Shown here: in pieces, positions 14,479 through 19,117 of the stretch | Layout of the letters: every line of letters begins with the position of its first letter | How positions within the stretch are numbered: the stretch's first letter is position 1 | From: an uncultured Lachnospiraceae bacterium | Lineage (GTDB): Bacteria; Bacillota; Clostridia; Lachnospirales; Lachnospiraceae | DNA length: 19,117 bases | NCBI GenBank assembly: GCA_958426095.1 | Contig: CATZYB010000026.1 | Coordinates: forward strand, 1 to 19,117 | Reading direction: 5' to 3' | Notes under the pieces: model-generated | The model's database searches: none | What the model was told of the DNA's origin: nothing | Seen by the model: the letters and a program-made list of their open reading frames with translations, nothing else | Position numbers and translations under genes: made by a program

Positions 14479-15774
14479 TTAAAATCTATGAATAATTTGT
14501 GATTTATCCACGATACCGGCCTCTACAAGTTTCTCCAAAGACATCATAATTCCGTATTTTGAATGGTACCAGGTGATACCTCCCTGAAAATAAACAGCAT
14601 ATGGCGGCTTGATCGGTCCGTCCGCACTGAGTTCAATGGAAGAGCCCTGTACAAAGGCTCCGGCTGCCATAATGACATCACTGTCGTAACCCGGCATCGC
14701 CCATGGTTCCGGATCCACAAAGCTATCCACCGGTGCGGCGGCCTGGATACCCTTACAGAATTTAATAACTCCTTCCGGAGAACCAAGGACAACGGCCTGG
14801 ATAATATCATGACGTGATTCTGTACCGTTCGGAACGACTTCAAATCCAAGCCTTTCATAGATATTAGCTGCAAAAATGGCGCCTTTTAGGGCTCCGGCAA
14901 CAACTTGCGGCGCCAAAAATAATCCCTGATAGAAAGAACGGTTGACACCAAGACTGGCTCCAAGTTCTTTTCCAAGTCCTGGAGCTGTCAGACGATAAGC
15001 CGCCCGTTCAACACATTCTTTTTTACCGACAATATAGCCGCCGATCGGCGCAAGACCGCCGCCCGGATTTTTGATCAGGGAACCGACACACATATCGGCG
15101 CCCACGTCGGTTGGCTCAATTTTCTCAACAAATTCTCCATAACAATTGTCTACCATACATATAACGTCCGGCTTAATTGATTTTACAAAGCGGATCAACT
15201 CACCGATCCTGGCTACAGATAAAGTCGGACGGGTCTGATAACCTTTGGAACGCTGAATCGTCACAAGTTTTGTACGCTCATTGATGGCTTTGCGGATATT
15301 TTCAAAATCGAAATCCCCATTTGGGAGCAGGTCTACCTGACGGTAAGTCACACCATATTCGGCCAGAGAACCCGTCTGAGGCCGGATACCGATAACGCCT
15401 TCCAATGTATCATAAGGTTTTCCCACAGGCGAAAGGAGCTCGTCTCCCGGCCGGAGATTTCCGGACAATGCAATCGTCAGCGCATGGGTCCCGCAGGTAA
15501 TGTGAGGACGTACCAAGGCATCTTCCGTGTGAAAAATATGGGCATAAACCTTTTCCAGCGTATCTCGTCCAAGATCATCATATCCGTATCCTGAAGAGGG
15601 CTGAAAATGGGCTTCGCTGACTTTATTGGCCTGCATTGCCATAACAACTTTTAACTGGTTATATTCCGCTACTGCATCAATGACTTTAAACCGCTCTTCC
15701 AGACTTTTTTCGATATGATCACAAAAATCATAAACTTCCGGCATGATCCCGGCGGTTTTGTACATATCTCTCAT
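14479..15774 (-). CDS. Methionine gamma-lyase family PLP enzyme (YnbB / aluminium resistance type)
   Basis: A fold-type I, PLP-dependent enzyme of the Met_gamma_lyase (Pfam PF06838) group, often labelled aluminium resistance protein; its true substrate is not established. It has 431 residues from the ATG at 15774. Key segments are the SSGYGYDDLGRDTLEKVY region near 60-77, ITCGTHALTIALSGNLRPGD, CMVDNCYGEF (PLP-ring Asp) and SLIKNPGGGLAP with the likely Schiff-base lysine K235. The start at 15774 overlaps the miaA TGA stop (ATGA) and has GGAG nine bases upstream. An ATG at 15789 is in frame but lacks a ribosome site. The miaA-ynbB neighbourhood is also seen in B. subtilis, which supports the family call. 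Confidence 0.93.
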   Translation of the reverse strand: MRDMYKTAGIMPEVYDFCDHIEKSLEERFKVIDAVAEYNQLKVVMAMQANKVSEAHFQPSSGYGYDDLGRDTLEKVYAHIFHTEDALVRPHITCGTHALTIALSGNLRPGDELLSPVGKPYDTLEGVIGIRPQTGSLAEYGVTYRQVDLLPNGDFDFENIRKAINERTKLVTIQRSKGYQTRPTLSVARIGELIRFVKSIKPDVICMVDNCYGEFVEKIEPTDVGADMCVGSLIKNPGGGLAPIGGYIVGKKECVERAAYRLTAPGLGKELGASLGVNRSFYQGLFLAPQVVAGALKGAIFAANIYERLGFEVVPNGTESRHDIIQAVVLGSPEGVIKFCKGIQAAAPVDSFVDPEPWAMPGYDSDVIMAAGAFVQGSSIELSADGPIKPPYAVYFQGGITWYHSKYGIMMSLEKLVEAGIVDKSQIIHRF

Positions 15775-16715
15775 TTTAACAAACTCCATTCTTTATTTAT
15801 CGTATTTAAAATATCTTTCAATATTTCCTCTTCGGAAGGCAGCTGACTTTTATCCAGCCATCGCACATCCCGTTCCCTGCGGAACCAAGTAAGCTGACGC
15901 TTTGCAAAATGTCTGGTATCCCGTTTTAAAATGTAGACGGCCTCTTCAAGAGAACATTCTTTCTTCAAATAAGGAATCAATTCCTTGTAACCAAGTCCCT
16001 GCATAGAAACCAAAGAACTATCATACCCCTTTTTCAGAAGATTGTCCACTTCTGAAATTAAACCTTCTTCGATCATTTTGTCAATCCGTTTTTCAATTCG
16101 ATCATATAAAACTTTCCGATCATTGGTCAGGACAAAATATAAAAAATCATAAGGGGATTTTTTTCGGCGTTCTGCCGCGTTATGAACAGAAATTTTTTCG
16201 CCGTGCATCCGGTAATATTCCAAAGCCCGTATAACCCGTTTTACATTATTCGCATGAATCTGTTCGGCTGATTCCGGATCCACTTTCCGAAGCAATTCGT
16301 GAAGAAATTCGGCGCCCCTTTCTTCAACTATATCTTCCAGTTCTTTTCGTATGGATACATTCGAATCTTCTTCCGAAAAATCAATATCATAAAGCAGGGC
16401 CTGGATATAAAACCCGGTACCGCCGACAACGATTGGAACATGTCCCCGACTGTAAATTTCTTCCACAGTGGCCTTTGCCAGTTCCTTAAACATAGCCACA
16501 TTGAAAGCCTCATCCGGCTCAAGTATGTCAATTAAATGATGCGGTACGCCCTGCATCTCATCCGGACGGATTTTTGCCGTCCCGATATCCATAAATTTAT
16601 AAACCTGCATGGAATCGGCAGAGATGATCTCTCCGCCGATAGATTTTGCCAGAGCTATAGACAGTTCGGTCTTTCCCACCGCTGTCGGCCCGGTCAATAT
16701 GATCAAAGGTTTCAT
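15771..16715 (-). CDS. miaA: tRNA dimethylallyltransferase MiaA
   Basis: MiaA transfers a dimethylallyl group to N6 of A37 in tRNAs that read codons starting with U. It has 314 residues from the ATG at 16715. The P-loop is GPTAVGKT (9-16). The catalytic and tRNA-binding segments include ISADSMQVYKFMDIGTAK (D34) and VPHHLIDILEP. VVGGTGFYIQALL and the C-terminal RQLTWFRRERDVRWLD are also typical. The start has GAGGTG five bases upstream, which is better than the in-frame extension to 16760 that would run into mutL. It follows mutL by 16 bases, a conserved mutS-mutL-miaA order. Confidence 0.97.
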   Translation of the reverse strand: MKPLIILTGPTAVGKTELSIALAKSIGGEIISADSMQVYKFMDIGTAKIRPDEMQGVPHHLIDILEPDEAFNVAMFKELAKATVEEIYSRGHVPIVVGGTGFYIQALLYDIDFSEEDSNVSIRKELEDIVEERGAEFLHELLRKVDPESAEQIHANNVKRVIRALEYYRMHGEKISVHNAAERRKKSPYDFLYFVLTNDRKVLYDRIEKRIDKMIEEGLISEVDNLLKKGYDSSLVSMQGLGYKELIPYLKKECSLEEAVYILKRDTRHFAKRQLTWFRRERDVRWLDKSQLPSEEEILKDILNTINKEWSLLK

Positions 16716-16731
16716 AAATACACCTCGTCTG

Positions 16732-18633
16732 CTATACAATACGTTTAAACCGTTTTTCAAGTTCGGTTTTGGTCATGGAGATGATCGTTGGCCGGCCATG
16801 AGGACAGGTATAAGGATTTTCTGCCTGTAATAACTCCTCGATCAAAGCATCGGCTTCCTTCACAGAAATACGCATATTTCCTTTAACTGCGGCTTTACAT
16901 GCCATTGTTGCGATCCGGTCACCAACGATATCATCCCGTATTCTCGGCGCTTCTCCGGCCAGTTCATCTAAGAGTTCAGTAACCATTTCTTTTCCGGTGA
17001 ATCCATACAAATCTGAAGGCACACCTCTGAGGGCATATTCCTTACCTCCGAAGGATTCAAATTCGAATCCCATCCGTTTAAAATCATCCATATATCGATT
17101 CAGCAAGTCTGCTTCGGTCATGGATAATGTCAGTATGATCGGCGGCTGAATCATCTGAATCATGGGCTGACTTTCCTTAAAGCGTTTCATCAGTTTTTCA
17201 TAAAGTACTTTTTCATGGGCCGCATGTTGATCGATAATAAAGAGCATTCCGTCATACTCTACAATCCAATAGGTATCAAAGACCTGTCCGATCAGTTTAT
17301 GACGTACCCGGGCCTCTTTCGTCAAAAGCCCGGTCTCAAACAACTCATACTGCTGCGGCTTTTCCTCAACCATTGAAGAACGTATAGCTTCCAGACGATT
17401 CTTCTCAAATGGTTCCGGAAGCTTTTCTTTTTTTTCTTTGACATCCGCCGCCTTTGGCTTTGTCTCCCCAGTGCCCGGCCGGTTCACAGGCTTCTGTGCC
17501 TGTTTTATCTCTGGCTGAACAGTCGTTTTTTGAATCTGCTGTACCTTTGGCTGTTCCGGACGCGCTTTTGGCACCATATCTAATGGAGCTGTATCCTGCA
17601 CCGCTGGCTTTTTAGGTTCGGATGGCTTGACTTCCGGAATCAATTCTCTCCCAAAAAGAATCCGCCGCAGCGCTTCATAGACAAAACGGTATAATTCCTG
17701 TCCATGACTGAATCGCACTTCCATCTTTGTCGGGTGGACGTTGACATCCAGCTCGGCCGTGTCCAGCGTAAAATGCAAGACGGCAAAAGGAAATTTGTGA
17801 ACCATCGTAAAGGTTTTATAAGCATCCTCAATGGCCTGGGTGATGACAGGACTTTTTATATATCTTCCATTGATAAAATAATTTTCGTAGGAACGATTTC
17901 CCCGGCAGATTATGGGTTTTCCGATAAATCCGGTCATCTGGATCCCGTCCTGTCCGGCATTCACCGGAAGAAGATTCGAAGAAATATCTCTGCCGTAAAT
18001 ATGATAGAGAATGTCTTTTAGACGCCCGTTTCCCGAGGTATGAAGCCGATTTTGCCGGTTATTGATGAATTTAAAGGAAACCTCCGGATGCGACATGGCA
18101 AGCCGCGCGATCAAATCATTAATATAACCTGCTTCGGTCATATTGGATTTTAAAAATTTTCGGCGGGCTGGTGTATTATAAAATAATTGCCGTACAATAA
18201 ATGTAGTACCGTCGGGACAACCGATATCTTCCATGGATTTTTCCACACCGCCGTCAATCCGGTAACGACATCCGGTCATGGCATGGGCGGTTTTTGTCAA
18301 AAGTTCCACCTGAGCCACTGCCGATATGCTGGAAAGAGCTTCGCCGCGAAATCCGAGTGAGCGTATGGTCTGCAAATCCTCAGAGTTCCGGATCTTACTT
18401 GTAGAGTGACGCAAAAAAGCCATGGCAATATCTTCTTTTTCCATACCACTGCCATTGTCTGTGATACGGATCAAGGAGGTGCCGCCATCCTGAATCTCTA
18501 TCGTCACCGCCGTAGCTCCGGCATCAATGGCGTTTTCTACCAATTCCTTGACAACAGAAGATGGACGCTCCACAACTTCCCCGGCAGCTATTTTATTAAT
18601 GGTTTCTCCATCTAATACCTGTATTTTTCCCAT
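16732..18633 (-). CDS. mutL: DNA mismatch repair protein MutL
   Basis: MutL links mismatch recognition by MutS to strand nicking. It has 633 residues. The N-terminal GHKL ATPase has VENAIDAGAT (32-41), TDNGSGM (58-64), HSTSKI (76-81) and GFRGEALSSI (94-103). A Pro/Lys/Gln-rich linker spans about 331-425. The C-terminal domain has the endonuclease motif DQHAAHEKVLYE (468-479), ACKAAVKGN and CPHGRP (610-615), so this is a nicking MutL, as in organisms without MutH. QYELF at 428-432 fits the QxxLF type of clamp-binding peptide. It starts five bases after the mutS stop with GGTGAT as ribosome site. Confidence 0.97.
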   Translation of the reverse strand: MGKIQVLDGETINKIAAGEVVERPSSVVKELVENAIDAGATAVTIEIQDGGTSLIRITDNGSGMEKEDIAMAFLRHSTSKIRNSEDLQTIRSLGFRGEALSSISAVAQVELLTKTAHAMTGCRYRIDGGVEKSMEDIGCPDGTTFIVRQLFYNTPARRKFLKSNMTEAGYINDLIARLAMSHPEVSFKFINNRQNRLHTSGNGRLKDILYHIYGRDISSNLLPVNAGQDGIQMTGFIGKPIICRGNRSYENYFINGRYIKSPVITQAIEDAYKTFTMVHKFPFAVLHFTLDTAELDVNVHPTKMEVRFSHGQELYRFVYEALRRILFGRELIPEVKPSEPKKPAVQDTAPLDMVPKARPEQPKVQQIQKTTVQPEIKQAQKPVNRPGTGETKPKAADVKEKKEKLPEPFEKNRLEAIRSSMVEEKPQQYELFETGLLTKEARVRHKLIGQVFDTYWIVEYDGMLFIIDQHAAHEKVLYEKLMKRFKESQPMIQMIQPPIILTLSMTEADLLNRYMDDFKRMGFEFESFGGKEYALRGVPSDLYGFTGKEMVTELLDELAGEAPRIRDDIVGDRIATMACKAAVKGNMRISVKEADALIEELLQAENPYTCPHGRPTIISMTKTELEKRFKRIV

Positions 18634-18637
18634 TTTA

Positions 18638-19117
18638 TCACCGTTTCTTTATCTCATCCTGATATTGATATAAAAGATTAATTGCTTCAAGAGGTGTGAG
18701 ACGTCCCAAATCCAGGGCTGCAATCTGTGCAATGACCAGATCGTCCGGACGGGCGGCCTTTTCACTGTCCTCTTCGACATAAGCTTCTCCCGATGTTTCA
18801 AGATACATTGCTTCATCCTTGGCAATCTCTCTGGCCTTTGCCGCAATATCTGCATCAATTAATTGAAGAACGATTTCCTTCGCTCTGTCGGTAACAGAAG
18901 AAGGGATCCCGGCCAGCTTTGCTACCTGAATTCCATAACTCTTATCTGCGCCGCCCTGGATAATCTTACGCAGAAAAATAATATCATCACCCTGTTCTTT
19001 AACAGCAATACAGTAATTGTTTACGCCCGGAAGCCGGCCTTCCAGTTCAGTAAATTCATGATAATGGGTTGCAAAAAGAGTCTTCGCCCCAAGTTTTTTC
19101 TTATCACTGATATGTTC
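18638..19117 (-). CDS. mutS: DNA mismatch repair protein MutS, C-terminal part
   Basis: The frame is open from the window edge to a TGA at 18640-18638, giving 159 residues, so the 5' part is outside. The first residues include KTLFATHYHEFTELE, the last part of the MutS ATPase domain. KIIQGGADKSYGIQVAKLAG and the segment up to KEIVLQL form the helix-turn-helix region that closes the dimer. The end LTPLEAINLLYQYQDEIKK is the typical C-terminal helix. MutS recognises mismatches and works with the downstream MutL. Confidence 0.95.
   Translation of the reverse strand, partial: EHISDKKKLGAKTLFATHYHEFTELEGRLPGVNNYCIAVKEQGDDIIFLRKIIQGGADKSYGIQVAKLAGIPSSVTDRAKEIVLQLIDADIAAKAREIAKDEAMYLETSGEAYVEEDSEKAARPDDLVIAQIAALDLGRLTPLEAINLLYQYQDEIKKR

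Noticed and set aside
15771..15789. Missing hfq next to miaA
   Set aside because: In many Firmicutes hfq is next to miaA, but its absence from this place is common and says nothing alone.
18649..18858. Minus-strand frame of 69 codons at the mutS end
   Set aside because: The correct mutS frame runs from the window edge to 18638 and matches the MutS C-terminus; this frame is a shadow.

Overview
The window looks like chromosomal core DNA of a Clostridia-class Firmicute, most likely a Lachnospiraceae member. The pointers are a ylmE/ylmF-type cluster with SepF, a Met-gamma-lyase-fold gene directly after miaA, an unusually long PBP2, minD-minE lying between the PBP2 and rodA genes, and AGGAGG/AGGTGA ribosome binding sites throughout. 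I assigned the family by recognition and could not test it. I see no phage, transposon, CRISPR, tRNA or rRNA signal. Coding density is very high and no gene-free stretch reaches 300 bases.

All genes but one run on the minus strand, so the order below follows transcription, from high to low coordinates. Block 1 (19117 to about 14436) is mutS (C-terminal part only), mutL, miaA and a methionine gamma-lyase family gene, ending in a long hairpin at 14436-14470. These genes serve mismatch repair, tRNA modification and PLP-dependent sulfur amino acid metabolism. Block 2 (14381 to 4618) is radC, mreB, mreC, mreD, mrdA (PBP2), minD, minE, rodA, mgsA and a lipoprotein D,D-carboxypeptidase. Spacing is a few bases, or start and stop codons overlap. 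It combines the elongasome (MreBCD, PBP2, RodA), the MinD/MinE positioning pair and a wall-trimming enzyme, so it should belong to a rod-shaped cell. No minC lies next to minD. A small P-loop protein follows at 4531-4112 with its own good sigma-A-like promoter.

The single plus-strand gene (3842-4045) is a two-helix DUF378 membrane protein. It converges on the P-loop gene, and the two share a hairpin terminator that can work in both directions (4070-4113).

Block 3 (3728 to 1, minus) is a TIGR01212-type radical SAM protein, an HlyD-like membrane protein with no transporter beside it, yggS, sepF and the first 15 codons of a possible yggT. SepF anchors FtsZ, so this is a division-linked cluster.

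This is mainly conserved housekeeping sequence, and I found no clear undescribed defence or mobile system. The points most worth a second look are: an MgsA homologue with several expected active-site residues changed; minDE without minC; a PBP2 with an insert of about 235 residues that contains an internal duplication; an MreB with altered nucleotide-binding motifs; the orphan HlyD-like protein; the small P-loop protein; and a possibly leaderless start for the radical SAM gene.
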